Part shown: in pieces, positions 43,529 to 52,665 of the stretch
Layout: every line of letters begins with the position of its first letter
Numbering within the stretch: position 1 is the first letter of the stretch
Assembly: GCF_004015185.1 (NCBI RefSeq)
Contig: NZ_CP025746.1
Location: 3,985,776-4,049,775, forward strand
DNA: 64,000 nt
From: Clostridium manihotivorum
Lineage (GTDB): Bacteria > Bacillota > Clostridia > Clostridiales > Clostridiaceae
Direction of reading: 5' to 3'
Position numbers and translations under genes: made by a program
Notes under the pieces: generated by a model
What the model saw: the letters and a program-made list of their open reading frames with translations, nothing else
What the model was told of the DNA's origin: nothing
Database searches by the model: none

Positions 43529-44890
43529 CTAACTTTGCTTTATGGATCTATTCTTTTTCTCCCAATAATAATATACTGGAAGACCTGTGGCAACGATTAC
43601 AGCTGCTGCAACAATACCTTGTACTGGAGCCCACATAAAGGTTGAAAAAATTAAAGTAAAGGTCATAAACATAGCAATTGTTGCCATTACTCTCCAAGCT
43701 GGCATCTTCCATAGTGGTTTATAGCTCTCTTTTTTCCTATGAACAAATACTGTTCCAAAGGTTAAAAAGTTCTTAAGAAGTGCTACCAAAGTGAAATAAC
43801 CTAACAAATTACTTATATTAGAGGCAAATATCAAGACTATTGCAACAGCGCATTGTATCAAAATAGAGAAATAAGGAGTTTCCCACTTTGGATGAACCTT
43901 AGCAAAAGACTTGAAGAACAATCCATCCTTTGCCATTGCATATTCTATACGAGGTTGGAACATGATGCAGCTTGAAAGAGAACCAATTATAACTATTATA
44001 GCCATTATAGCGGTTACGGTACCTGCAGCACTTCCTATCAAAGGAATTTTTGAAGCTGCTAAAGCCACTGGTGCATCTGATCCTGCCAAGTCTTTAATTG
44101 GAAGTAATCCAGTAATTGCAGTACTTAAAGCAGTATACAAGGTTATAACTATTAAAACAGTGATGATAAGTGCTCTTGGCATTGTCTTTTTAGGGTTCTT
44201 TATCTCTCCAGTCATATAGCATACAGCACCCATTCCATCATAGGACCAAGTAGTTGCTGAAATTGCAGCCAGTAACGCCATTATTCCAACTGGAGCTCCT
44301 TTAGCTGCTGGTGCAGTTATAAGGCTTCCATTCATATAAAATAAACCAATTCCTATTAAAAGAACAAAAGGAAGTATCTTAAAGGCAGTTATAAAGGTTT
44401 GGAACTTTCCACCACCTTCTACTGAGCGTAGGTGTATTGCCATGAATATAAGAACTAAAGCTGTAGCTACAAGCTTTACTACAATCCCTGAAAAACCAGT
44501 GAAGAAAGCAAGATAGTTTGCAATTGCTAAAGCCATTATAGATATTGATGGTGGATCAGTAGCCCAAAAGCTAATCCATCCACAGAAGAATGCTAAAGGT
44601 CGTGAACCTGCTTCCCTAAAGTACACATACTGCCCCCCATCTTCAGGATAGGCTGTAGCTAATTCTGCATAAACAAGATTTGCCGGTATATTTATAAGTC
44701 CACCAATTAAAAACGCTAGTATAGTAAAAGCTGCGCAACCAGCAGCGCTTGCAACTCCACCTACTGATGAGAATATACCTGATCCTACAGTTGTCCCAAC
44801 CCCAAGTGCTACCGCAGCACCTAATCCAAGTTTACGGGCCAATTCAGTCTTTGTGCCACCACCAGGAGCTTTATTAATTTCCAATGACAT
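43529..44890 (-). CDS. frlA: APC-family permease, FrlA-like (fructoselysine transporter)
   Basis: A 453-residue transporter with twelve predicted spans, starting behind AAAGGAGGAATTATT. The first span GLGAAVALGVGTTVGSGIFSSVGG is the typical APC unwound-helix motif. FrlA of Escherichia coli imports fructoselysine and psicoselysine. Position inside a block with frlB and frlD supports the assignment. It ends the long operon; MITE-A lies just past its stop. Confidence 0.85.
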   Translation of the reverse strand: MSLEINKAPGGGTKTELARKLGLGAAVALGVGTTVGSGIFSSVGGVASAAGCAAFTILAFLIGGLINIPANLVYAELATAYPEDGGQYVYFREAGSRPLAFFCGWISFWATDPPSISIMALAIANYLAFFTGFSGIVVKLVATALVLIFMAIHLRSVEGGGKFQTFITAFKILPFVLLIGIGLFYMNGSLITAPAAKGAPVGIMALLAAISATTWSYDGMGAVCYMTGEIKNPKKTMPRALIITVLIVITLYTALSTAITGLLPIKDLAGSDAPVALAASKIPLIGSAAGTVTAIMAIIVIIGSLSSCIMFQPRIEYAMAKDGLFFKSFAKVHPKWETPYFSILIQCAVAIVLIFASNISNLLGYFTLVALLKNFLTFGTVFVHRKKESYKPLWKMPAWRVMATIAMFMTFTLIFSTFMWAPVQGIVAAAVIVATGLPVYYYWEKKNRSIKQS

Positions 44891-44925
44891 AATAATTCCT
44901 CCTTTAAATTTATTAAATTATAAAT

Positions 44926-45354
44926 TTATTCACCAATTATGCTGATACTAACAGTCCTTCTTGCTGGTCCATCGAATTCACAGAAATATATATCCTGTGC
45001 ATCGCCCTTTACTATCTCACCTTCAACAATAGGAAAAACACAATTATTACCTGTTATGTGTGCCTTTAAATGACCTGTAGGATTTCCTGCAGTTGACCCA
45101 TAGCTTCTAAGCATCCTTGCGTGGGTATAAGGAAAATCTTCTGGAATTAACCTTTCCAAAAAGGTTTGTATATCGTTTTCAAGGCACTCCAACGACTCAT
45201 TAACTGTTATTCCTGTAGTGGTGTGTTTTGTAATAACAGCTACTATTCCATTTTTTATACCACTTTCTAAAACAACTTCACTTATCTTATCTGTCAATAC
45301 TATAAGCTGATTATAGTCTTTAGTAAGTAGTGTAAAACTTTCATACACAACCAT
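44926..45354 (-). CDS. yjbQ: YjbQ family (UPF0047) protein
   Basis: ATG 45354 behind AAAAGGAGAGAAATT gives 142 residues. The family signature is visible: GIVAVITKHTTTGITVNESL, HLKAHITGNNCVFPIVEG and EFDGPARRTVSISIIG. Conserved His residues line a trimer active site; family members show weak thiamine-phosphate synthase activity, but the true role is unknown. Being inside the frl operon between the amidohydrolase and the permease is unusual and suggests a role in glycated-compound catabolism. Confidence 0.88.
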   Translation of the reverse strand: MVVYESFTLLTKDYNQLIVLTDKISEVVLESGIKNGIVAVITKHTTTGITVNESLECLENDIQTFLERLIPEDFPYTHARMLRSYGSTAGNPTGHLKAHITGNNCVFPIVEGEIVKGDAQDIYFCEFDGPARRTVSISIIGE

Positions 45355-45367
45355 AATTTCTCTCCTT

Positions 45368-46216
45368 TTATATACCACCAATGAATTCAAGGGCATTTTG
45401 TCCTTTTATAAGTTCAAGGGTACTTTCTCTAAAACCAAGGTGCTCAATTGCTTCTGCCATTCTAATCTGTTCAAATCTAGGATTATTTGAGCCAAACATA
45501 ACTTGATGCCTAAGACTCCTATCTATCCAAGTAGAAGGTATATCCTCGGTGAAAACCCTTTTATAAAATTCTCTTGCGCTATCAAAGTATAGTAACGCAG
45601 TATCCGCATATATATTAGGGAACTTTAACATAAGCATTGCCGTTTCCTGAACATAAGGCCAGCCAAAATGAGCAAGGCAAATCCTAAGCTTAGGATGATT
45701 TAATGCAAGTTCTTCAAATTCTATTGGTCTGGAATATTTAGATAAGGTATTTGGTTCCCAAGATACACCGCTGTGAAATAAAATTGGTTTATCATACTTT
45801 TCACATATTTTATATAGCGGCTCCAAGGATTTATCTGATGGATAGAAATGTTGTTTAGATGGATGTAACTTTAATCCCTTAAGCTTCAACTCTGTAAAAG
45901 CTTTCTCTATTGCGTCTAAGTGACCTTTAACAAAGGGATCCACCGCTGCAAAACCGATAAATCGGTCTGGTGCCGTATCTACAAGCTTTTTTATTTCTTC
46001 ATTACTTACTACGATGCCTCCTTCAATTGTTGTGTAATCTTCAGGTAGTAAAGTAAGTTTATCTAGCCCAGCACACTCCATTTGATTAAAGATATGCTCT
46101 AGTGGGGCTAAACCGTTTTTCTGTATGTCTAAGGCTTTATGCCTAAATTCCGTTATCTTTGGCTCTAAGTTTATAGGTTCGAAAAAAGCGGGATGAACAT
46201 GGATATCTATAAACAT
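45368..46216 (-). CDS. Amidohydrolase-family enzyme (TIM-barrel metal hydrolase)
   Basis: ATG 46216 with AAAGGTGAAAATT upstream gives 282 residues. The metal site HVH of FIDIHVHPAFF opens the protein, with Lys in LKGLKLHPSKQHF, His in ILFHSGVSW, CLAHFGWPY and the final Asn/Asp region MFGSNNPRF. It belongs to the amidohydrolase_2 (decarboxylase-like) group. It could hydrolyse or decarboxylate an Amadori-derived amide. The stop is 13 nt before yjbQ, so the two are likely co-translated. Confidence 0.85.
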   Translation of the reverse strand: MFIDIHVHPAFFEPINLEPKITEFRHKALDIQKNGLAPLEHIFNQMECAGLDKLTLLPEDYTTIEGGIVVSNEEIKKLVDTAPDRFIGFAAVDPFVKGHLDAIEKAFTELKLKGLKLHPSKQHFYPSDKSLEPLYKICEKYDKPILFHSGVSWEPNTLSKYSRPIEFEELALNHPKLRICLAHFGWPYVQETAMLMLKFPNIYADTALLYFDSAREFYKRVFTEDIPSTWIDRSLRHQVMFGSNNPRFEQIRMAEAIEHLGFRESTLELIKGQNALEFIGGI

Positions 46217-46249
46217 AATTTTCACCTTTCTGATTGCTTACTATCTAAA

Positions 46250-46792
46250 CTACAAAAGTGATTTAATATTATTTATTGCTTTCTTTGCATATAACCTCGG
46301 TTCATTTATATAAGCTGTTACCAGCTCTATTGTGATCGTCCCATCATATTTAATTTCTTTTATTTCCTCCATTAACTCCTTCAGAGGTATATTTCCTTCA
46401 CCAGGCATTAAATGAGTATCACTTGCTCCATCACTGTCTACCACATGCATGTGATACATCTTATCTTTAAGTTTATCAAAATAACTAGTAATACTTTCTT
46501 GCTGAACATAAGGAGGAACTATATCGCACATTCCCAACAAGTTTTGTGATGGAACCAATCTAAAGACCTCACATAAGTCATTGGCACTCTTTACTACATT
46601 AGTTTCATAGGGTGTCAACGCTTCCAGTACGACCTTATGCTGAATGTTATCTGCATATTCTGTGATCTCTTTCATGCATTTTATAAGCCTATCCCAAAGC
46701 TCTATATAATCATAGCCAAATCGTTTAGCATCTATAAAAATGTCTTCTATAGTATTTCGCTGATAACCTGAAGTGAATAATCCAATTTTCAT
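46250..46792 (-). pseudogene. frlC: FrlC-like epimerase with an in-frame internal deletion
   Basis: It reads MKIGLFTSGYQRNTIEDIFI, then YDYIELWDRLIKCMKEI, then the C-terminal half (ALTPYETNVVKSANDLCEVF, HVVDSDGASDTHLMPGEGNI, ELVTAYINEPRLYAKKAI). Full-length FrlC is about 275 residues; this is 180. The missing part corresponds to roughly residues 35-130, the centre of the TIM barrel, joined in frame at IELW|DRL. The ends are well conserved, but the barrel lacks several strands, so the fructoselysine/psicoselysine 3-epimerase is probably inactive. Confidence 0.85.
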
Positions 46793-46866
46793 TAATAATA
46801 CCTCCCAATTTCATAAGGTATTCGCCTGCAGCAACATTTCAACTGCAGGCTAGTACAAGTAGAAAA

Positions 46867-47892
46867 TTAGTATTTCATTAGACCACCATAGTAACGTCTA
46901 TCGTCTGGGTTGTGATCTTTAGCTATTGCCAGGTAATAGTAGAAATATTCAAGTGGAACAAATAAAACCATAGGTGCAAGCATTGGATGTAGATCACAAT
47001 TTAGATCTGCATAGTCAAATACTATGTAGTCATCAGTAAGTTGCTTTACAAAATTAATTGCTCTCTCTGTAGTTTTTCTAGATTCATCAGTTCCTAACAT
47101 AAATACATAAGGAACACCCTTCTCTACCACTTCTAATGGTCCATGTCTGAATTCAGCTGCGTTTATCATTGAACCATGTGTCCAAGTAAACTCAAGCATT
47201 GTTATAATGCCTTCCTTATAGGCAAGTGGAAGTAGTGGACCTGCTGCTACAGTGTAGATGAAAGGCCATTGGCTTGCTCTAATTCCTAACTCTTTTGACT
47301 TTTCTTCTGCAGAAACTACTAGCTCTGCTAATACCTTTGGAAGTTTCTTCATATCTTCTAGTATCTTTGTAACTTCTGTATTTTCTTTTATTGAGTTAAT
47401 ATATTTACAAGCAATATAATAAGTTGCTAGTAGGTGAATTTCCCAGATGCATTCTGCTCCATAGCCTATGACAAACTCCGCTGCTTCTGATAGCAAAGTG
47501 TTAGCTGGATCACGAGTAATACCTATAGTCATAGCCCCTGCATTCTTTGCAAGTATTATTGAATTTGCAACCTCTTCAGTCTTTCCGTAGTGGGATACTC
47601 CAACTACTAAAGTTTTGCTATCAAGCTTAGCTGGTGTTTGATCTAAGAAGTCAAATCCACTAAAAGCTTCTGCTGATATATCAGAGTATTTTTGGAATAG
47701 AAGCTTTGCAGTTTGACAAGCGCATAGCGGTGAACCACAGGCCACAAAATATACTCTTTCTATTTTCCTCTCAACCATGGTCTTTACAAAGCCATCTATC
47801 ATAGGAAAATCCTTTGACATTAATTTTTCAACTTCAACTACCATGTTTTCTGTTACTAAAAAATCTACTTTACTCTTATCAATTTCTAACAT
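46867..47892 (-). CDS. frlB: Fructoselysine-6-phosphate deglycase (SIS domain), FrlB
   Basis: A 341-residue protein starting behind AGAAGAGGTAGATATT. It contains two SIS domains (VYFVACGSPLCACQTAK; KTLVVGVSHYGKTEEVANSI), the active-site Glu/His region EFTWTHGSMINAAEFRHGPLE and the C-terminal DRRYYGGLMKY. FrlB splits fructoselysine 6-phosphate into glucose 6-phosphate and lysine. The length and end match the family. It lies directly after the first kinase. Confidence 0.92.
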   Translation of the reverse strand: MLEIDKSKVDFLVTENMVVEVEKLMSKDFPMIDGFVKTMVERKIERVYFVACGSPLCACQTAKLLFQKYSDISAEAFSGFDFLDQTPAKLDSKTLVVGVSHYGKTEEVANSIILAKNAGAMTIGITRDPANTLLSEAAEFVIGYGAECIWEIHLLATYYIACKYINSIKENTEVTKILEDMKKLPKVLAELVVSAEEKSKELGIRASQWPFIYTVAAGPLLPLAYKEGIITMLEFTWTHGSMINAAEFRHGPLEVVEKGVPYVFMLGTDESRKTTERAINFVKQLTDDYIVFDYADLNCDLHPMLAPMVLFVPLEYFYYYLAIAKDHNPDDRRYYGGLMKY

Positions 47893-47916
47893 AATATCTA
47901 CCTCTTCTCATTTGAA

Positions 47917-48714
47917 TTAATTTATTTCAGTGACCCAAGGCTCAAAGACCTCTATCACTTTAGCTGCAATTTTTGCGCCTTGTTCTAAGGCTTTTTCTAC
48001 TGGCTCATTATTTAAAATACTATACAAAAACCCTGCTATAAAGGCATCTCCAGCACCAACTGTATTAACTACCTTCGCCTTAAAGACACCAAATTCATAG
48101 TAATCTTGTCCATCGTAAGCCAAACTACCCTTTTCACCAAAGGTTGCCACTGCTATCTTTAGACCTTTCTCTACTTTTTCCTTTAAGAAGTTTCTTACAT
48201 AATCATCCTTTTCTACAAAAGAGAAAAAACCGTAATCTACAAAGGGAACTGTTCTGTCTACTATTTCTTTGTCAAAACCAGTTGCATAGTCAAAAGAAAC
48301 TAGCGCTCCTTTTCTTTTTATTTCCTCAAGAACCCCATCAGCTTTTCCCCAAAAGGCGCTGTGTACTAGGTTATGCGTAGCTGCAAAGTCAATATCCTCT
48401 TCATCAAAGAAAATGTTTTCAAGAACTCCCTCATCATATTCACCATGTATTCTCTCAAGACCATCCATATCCATATAAGTAATTGCTGTTTTTCCTATAG
48501 CAACCTTCAAATGTGAAATATCAAGTCCCTCCTTTTCCAACGTGTCAATCATTAGCTGTCCATAATCATCTGAGCCAGTTGTGGAAATGATCGATGTATT
48601 AATCCCTAGCTTTCTTAAATTAACACCAGTATCTACAACATTTCCAGTAGGATATAATCGATTAAGTCTTTTATAATAGTCAATGCAATTGTCACCAATG
48701 ACTGCTACTTTCAC
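47917..48714 (-). CDS. frlD: PfkB-family kinase, FrlD (fructoselysine 6-kinase), copy 1
   Basis: A 265-residue PfkB kinase starting at GTG 48714 behind AAAGGGAGGTAAAA. Substrate start AVIGDNCIDYYKRLNRLYPT, catalytic motif NTVGAGDAFIAGFLYS and the loop FFSFVEKDDYVRNFL. First gene of the operon, next to frlB, so it is the more likely true FrlD. Confidence 0.88.
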   Translation of the reverse strand: MKVAVIGDNCIDYYKRLNRLYPTGNVVDTGVNLRKLGINTSIISTTGSDDYGQLMIDTLEKEGLDISHLKVAIGKTAITYMDMDGLERIHGEYDEGVLENIFFDEEDIDFAATHNLVHSAFWGKADGVLEEIKRKGALVSFDYATGFDKEIVDRTVPFVDYGFFSFVEKDDYVRNFLKEKVEKGLKIAVATFGEKGSLAYDGQDYYEFGVFKAKVVNTVGAGDAFIAGFLYSILNNEPVEKALEQGAKIAAKVIEVFEPWVTEIN

Positions 48715-48817
48715 TTTTACCTCCCTTTCAACATAAATTGATGCTCATTGAACTAAAATTGAACGAACACAACTAAGAGCCAACCATACATGTTACTAAT
48801 ATTTCCGAACCACTTTT

Positions 48818-48846
48818 AGTATAGCATCACACTTTTTCCTTGTCAA
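48818..48846 (-). promoter_or_regulatory. SigA-type promoter of the frl operon
   Basis: On the minus strand TTGACA (48846-48841) and TATACT (48823-48818) are separated by exactly 17 nt, about 105 nt before frlD. No other strong promoter is seen before frlD. The downstream leader (48715-48817) would hold any regulator site; a clear one is not recognised. Confidence 0.82.
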
Positions 48847-48949
48847 TCTACATTAGTAAATATTTACCACAACATTTTCATGTATAAATCCACGGTTTTT
48901 CTAGTATATATTTAGTTTATATATAGTTTTTATTGAAGAATCATTTAAT

Positions 48950-49024
48950 ATTGGTATAAATTCATCTTATTAATGAATATGTTCTACTATGTAAGTATCA
49001 ATTATAAAAGTTTTTTATACCAAT
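48950..49024 (+). promoter_or_regulatory. Widely spaced inverted repeat before the amidohydrolase
   Basis: ATTGGTATAAA (48950-48960) and TTTATACCAAT (49014-49024) are perfect 11-bp complements separated by 53 nt. They could be paired operator half-sites or a long mRNA stem. They lie between the frl promoter and the amidohydrolase start at 49108. Confidence 0.5.
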
Positions 49025-49107
49025 TTACAAATATATTTAATTGGAATATAATTGTAAAAACAGCATTTGTTTTGAGATTATATTTAAAGATGTGCGAGGT
49101 GTGTATT

Positions 49108-50664
49108 ATGTTAAAAGCTGATATTGTGTTAAAGTCTACTAATATTTTTACTTCCACTAATAACTCAACTACCAAGGGTTTTGTAGCTATAACTGGAGAA
49201 AAAATCCTAGCAGTTGGAACTAATGATGACCTACAAAAGTACATTGGACAAGATACTAGAATTTTTGAACTTGGTAATCGAGTGATTTGTCCTGGCTTTG
49301 TTGATGTACATTGCTTTTTTACTGGATATGTCTTAAATTATGCAGGTATAGACTTATCTCAAATAAATAGTTTAGAGGAACTAATGAAAGTACTGGCAGA
49401 ACAGGACTCTGTAGTTTCAGATAATTCTCCAATCCTTGGACGCAACCTAAATTCAAACAAACTAAATTATCTTCAAAGTAATTCTCTTGATCGCCTCTCA
49501 ACAACCAAACCTGTAATTCTATTTGAAGAAGGTGGAGAAAGTTGTTATATGAATACCGCAGCAAAAATAAAATACTGCTTTTCCGAAACTAACTGCTACC
49601 CAGAAGCTTACTGGAGATTGTTAAAAGATATTTTGAATGATCACGATTTCATTGTTGAGCAGTTTAAATCTTATATGTCCATGCTTAACACTAAAGGAAT
49701 AACTGCTATAAAGGAGATGGGATTTGATGATTTTTATAGCTTCACAGATATTTTAGAGGAATTAGAGAATAATGAAGATTTAACACTAAGAGTTTCCTTT
49801 ATGTCACAACCGGTTGGTTCTGGAGCTAACCTTAGCTTTGGAAAAACCATGAGAGAAAAATTCAAAGGTACTTTTATTAAATTTAGCGGTTACAATAGGA
49901 TGACTGATGGTTCTATATCAGCTCTTTGTGGAGACTTGAAGGAACCTTACTTGTGTGCTCCAAAGATTCATTGTGCCCAAGAAATTGATTATTCTATGAT
50001 TGAAGCTGAAGTTCTTGCTTGCGATAAGGAAGATTTTCGTTTTTCTCTTCATGCTCAAGGAGATGCTGCAATAGGAAAGGCTATTGATATATTTAGTAAA
50101 TGTAAAAAGGCAGATGGTAAACTATCGAATCGTCACGCTATAACCGATGTTGAATTTTCAGATCCTAAGGACTTAGAAGTAATGGGCAGATTAGGAATCA
50201 TAGCAGAAGTATACCCCCAGATAATGTCCATAACAAATGCAAAAGAGAAAATATCCATGATTAATGAAAAGATAGGTGCTGATAGAGGTAGATACTACTG
50301 GAATAGAAGAAAGATGGCTGATTGCAACATTACAATTTCCTGCGGCACAGATCTTCCTCTTATGATTCCAGATATTCCCGAGTCAATTTATCATACTTTC
50401 GGCGGTTTATTTCCCGAAGGTGGAGAACCTTTTAATAAAGAGAACACTTTAACAAAAGAAGAACTGCTTAAAGCTTGGACACTAGGTGGCCAATTTAATC
50501 TAGGACAGGAAGATGTGCTAGGAACATTAGAGCCTGGAAAGCTGGCTGATATTGCAGTATTGGATGGTGACATTTTTAAAACAGACATGAACTATATTAG
50601 AGATATAAAGGTATGCTTAACCATTGTAAATGGAAAAGTGGTTTATGATGCTTTAGTAAAGTAA
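49108..50664 (+). CDS. Amidohydrolase (YtcJ-like, Amidohydro_3)
   Basis: ATG 49108 is preceded by GCGAGGTGTGTATT; extension upstream to 48973 reads through leader sequence. 518 residues: the family start KGFVAITGEKILAVGTNDDL, CPGFVDVHCFFTGYV in place of the usual GFxDxHxH, HAQGDAAIGKAIDIF, NRHAITDVEFSDP and GTDLPLMIPDI. The metal site has a Cys-Phe where the second His is expected, so metal binding may differ. It is divergent from the frl operon. Confidence 0.85.
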   Translation: MLKADIVLKSTNIFTSTNNSTTKGFVAITGEKILAVGTNDDLQKYIGQDTRIFELGNRVICPGFVDVHCFFTGYVLNYAGIDLSQINSLEELMKVLAEQDSVVSDNSPILGRNLNSNKLNYLQSNSLDRLSTTKPVILFEEGGESCYMNTAAKIKYCFSETNCYPEAYWRLLKDILNDHDFIVEQFKSYMSMLNTKGITAIKEMGFDDFYSFTDILEELENNEDLTLRVSFMSQPVGSGANLSFGKTMREKFKGTFIKFSGYNRMTDGSISALCGDLKEPYLCAPKIHCAQEIDYSMIEAEVLACDKEDFRFSLHAQGDAAIGKAIDIFSKCKKADGKLSNRHAITDVEFSDPKDLEVMGRLGIIAEVYPQIMSITNAKEKISMINEKIGADRGRYYWNRRKMADCNITISCGTDLPLMIPDIPESIYHTFGGLFPEGGEPFNKENTLTKEELLKAWTLGGQFNLGQEDVLGTLEPGKLADIAVLDGDIFKTDMNYIRDIKVCLTIVNGKVVYDALVK

Positions 50665-50722
50665 AACTTTTCTAGGTAAAAATACCCTATCCTAAAACTA
50701 GAAATATATCTCAATAAGTGTT

Positions 50723-50925
50723 GGCTATGTTTAATAGTATTGTTGAAATTAAGTGTTCATAAATGAGATGCTCTATGAGCGAGCTATTAGAATTAAATGA
50801 TTTTATCAGATGGAACGGCTTTAAAGATTACTAAAACGTTCTTCATTAGTGATCTTTTGCGCAAGCTCATTAAAGCATCGGATGACTGATCACTTAATTT
50901 CATTAACGTACTTTTATATACACAA
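50723..50925 (+). repeat. MITE-B copy 3
   Basis: Begins GGCTATGTTTAATAGTATTG; an ATG after GAGATGCTCT reads MSELLELNDFIRWNGFKDY then a stop, as on copy 1. The GCATCGGATGACTGATC block precedes the right end, which has diverged or been lost. Confidence 0.7.
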
Positions 50926-50963
50926 GATTTAAAAATAGATTTAATGTTGAAGTGATACATATA

Positions 50964-51059
50964 GGGAACCTTTATGAAAACTTAATTTATACTTGTTATA
51001 AAATCCCGGCTTTTGATGATTTTATGGCATGTATAAATTAATAGTTGAAGTTGGTTCCC
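50964..51059 (+). repeat. MITE-A copy 5 (96 bp)
   Basis: GGGAACCTTTATGAAAAC to GTTGGTTCCC, flanked by TA (50962-50963, 51060-51061). Differs from the consensus in the loop (CGGCTTTTGATGATTTTAT). Lies 39 nt after MITE-B. Confidence 0.88.
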
Positions 51060-51154
51060 TATTGTTATATATCTTTATTCAACTTCAGCTAGTATAAATC
51101 AACTTTAAATACATTAACTCTTTAATTGAAGTATACTAGCTCAATATAAAAACA

Positions 51155-51529
51155 TTACTTGCCCTTTCTAAATTGCTGAGTTTGCTTCTTATCTACATAC
51201 ATCATGGATGTGAGTAGTATTAACAATAAAGAACCAACATATCCTGCAAGTTCAATTTTCCAAACTGACAAAAGAAGCTCCACCAAAATTAAAATGCAGA
51301 TTATACTTCTAGTAATTACATATAAACTTTCATTTCTATAATCTTTTTTAGATACAGCAAATGTTCCAGAAATAACTCCATATAACGTATAAAAAACTAG
51401 ATATAAGCCTAGAGCTATAAAAAATGGAATAACAAAGTTATTGCCATTTAATATGTACTGGGTTGCTAAAATAAATATCAAGATTAAAATAGTTAGATAA
51501 AAAAATATCTGGGCTAAAATTTTCTTCAC
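51155..51529 (-). CDS. Small four-span membrane protein
   Basis: A 124-residue protein with four hydrophobic segments (ILAQIFFYLTILILIFILA, FVIPFFIALGLYLVFYTLYG, ITRSIICILILVELLLSV, LAGYVGSLLLILLTSMMYV) and a basic C-terminal tail. No family recognised. It stands alone between repeats. A diverged MITE-A-like sequence at about 51578-51690 lies upstream; otherwise the gap to 51913 holds only the next gene's leader. Confidence 0.65.
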   Translation of the reverse strand: MKKILAQIFFYLTILILIFILATQYILNGNNFVIPFFIALGLYLVFYTLYGVISGTFAVSKKDYRNESLYVITRSIICILILVELLLSVWKIELAGYVGSLLLILLTSMMYVDKKQTQQFRKGK

Positions 51530-51912
51530 TTTATCTTTCCTCCATTATAAGTATCAAATTTCAACCATTAAGTTTTCATAAAGGATACCTTTCTATATAT
51601 TCCGAAAGCTTAAGTTATAACTGTTCGGAAATCCTGTTATTTGTATATTGTTCGGTATATGTAAATTAAGTTTTGATATAAGAACTCTTCTTCTAAACAG
51701 AAATAATCCTTCATTCCCATGATTATTCTATCTAAATTAAGTATTCTTTCAATTTCTAGCTGGGACAAAAGCTCCGTCCCCCTGTCCCATTTGTTATATT
51801 TTACAATCTTAACGTTTCCATAATTTGCATTATAGATGTTTAGGTGTTACAATTAACTTGAAATATATGGTAATAATAAATATTTATATAATACTATGGA
51901 GGTGTCCTTTCT

Positions 51913-52665
51913 ATGAAAAAAAGTAAAGTATTTTTATCAATGTTCCTATCAGTCTTCTTGACATCTGTAGTTACTGTCCAAGCATTCGCCTCTACAACTT
52001 CTGGTTCGACCTCTTATAATTCTACTCAACCTGCCTTTGATAAAGCCTTAGAAAAAGCAAAATCTAATCCTTTTCCAATCGAAACATCAAAAGTGCTCAA
52101 TAGGACCTTAGTAAACAAAAAAATCGTAAATGATCCCAAATCTAACCAAATAAGAAGCCTCACTGGACAAATAAATCCATTAGAAGCAACTTCAAATGGT
52201 GTCTATCCTACAAGAAAAGGTGTAATCCTTGTAACCGATGATAAATATTCTGGAATAATTCCACTAGGACATAGTGCAATTGTATACTCCGCATCTGATG
52301 TTGTAGAATCATTAAGCTCTGGAGTTGTTATGGGTAAGAACAACTGGGATACAACAAGAAATACCTGCGCTGCTGGTACTGTAATCTCTACAACTGCTGA
52401 TCAAGATGCAGCTGCTGCAGAATGGTGCAAGAGCAAAATCGGCCTTCCTTATAACTATGATTATTACAACATGTCAACTAGATCAAAATTCTACTGCTCA
52501 CAACTCGTTTGGGCAAGCTTTGAAGATAACTACGGAATAGATTTAAATACTAGCGCCTATGATATAAGTCTATTTGGTAAAACACTTTCAGCAATTCATC
52601 CAACTGAACTTCTTACAAACGATAACGTTGTTGTAACCTATAGAAATAACTGGAGCGTTAATTAG
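51913..52665 (+). CDS. Secreted YiiX/YebB-like permuted papain-fold cysteine hydrolase
   Basis: A 250-residue protein behind TATGGAGGTGTCCTTTCT. Residues 1-27 are a signal peptide (KKSKVFLSMFLSVFLTSVVT, cleavage after AFA). The catalytic His comes first (IPLGHSAIVYS) and the Cys later (FYCSQLVWASF), the permuted order of the C92 / YiiX group of the NlpC/P60-like superfamily. Probably hydrolyses amide or ester bonds at the cell surface. No partner genes are adjacent. Confidence 0.82.
   Translation: MKKSKVFLSMFLSVFLTSVVTVQAFASTTSGSTSYNSTQPAFDKALEKAKSNPFPIETSKVLNRTLVNKKIVNDPKSNQIRSLTGQINPLEATSNGVYPTRKGVILVTDDKYSGIIPLGHSAIVYSASDVVESLSSGVVMGKNNWDTTRNTCAAGTVISTTADQDAAAAEWCKSKIGLPYNYDYYNMSTRSKFYCSQLVWASFEDNYGIDLNTSAYDISLFGKTLSAIHPTELLTNDNVVVTYRNNWSVN

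Noticed and set aside
48973-49107. Upstream start for the amidohydrolase
   Set aside because: The extra 45 residues are encoded by AT-rich leader containing the inverted repeat; a proper ribosome site precedes 49108.
51578-51690. Full MITE-A copy
   Set aside because: Only parts of the arms (TTAAGTTTTCATAAAGG, GTAAATTAAGTTTTGAT) resemble the family; the ends and core are different, so it is at best a relic.
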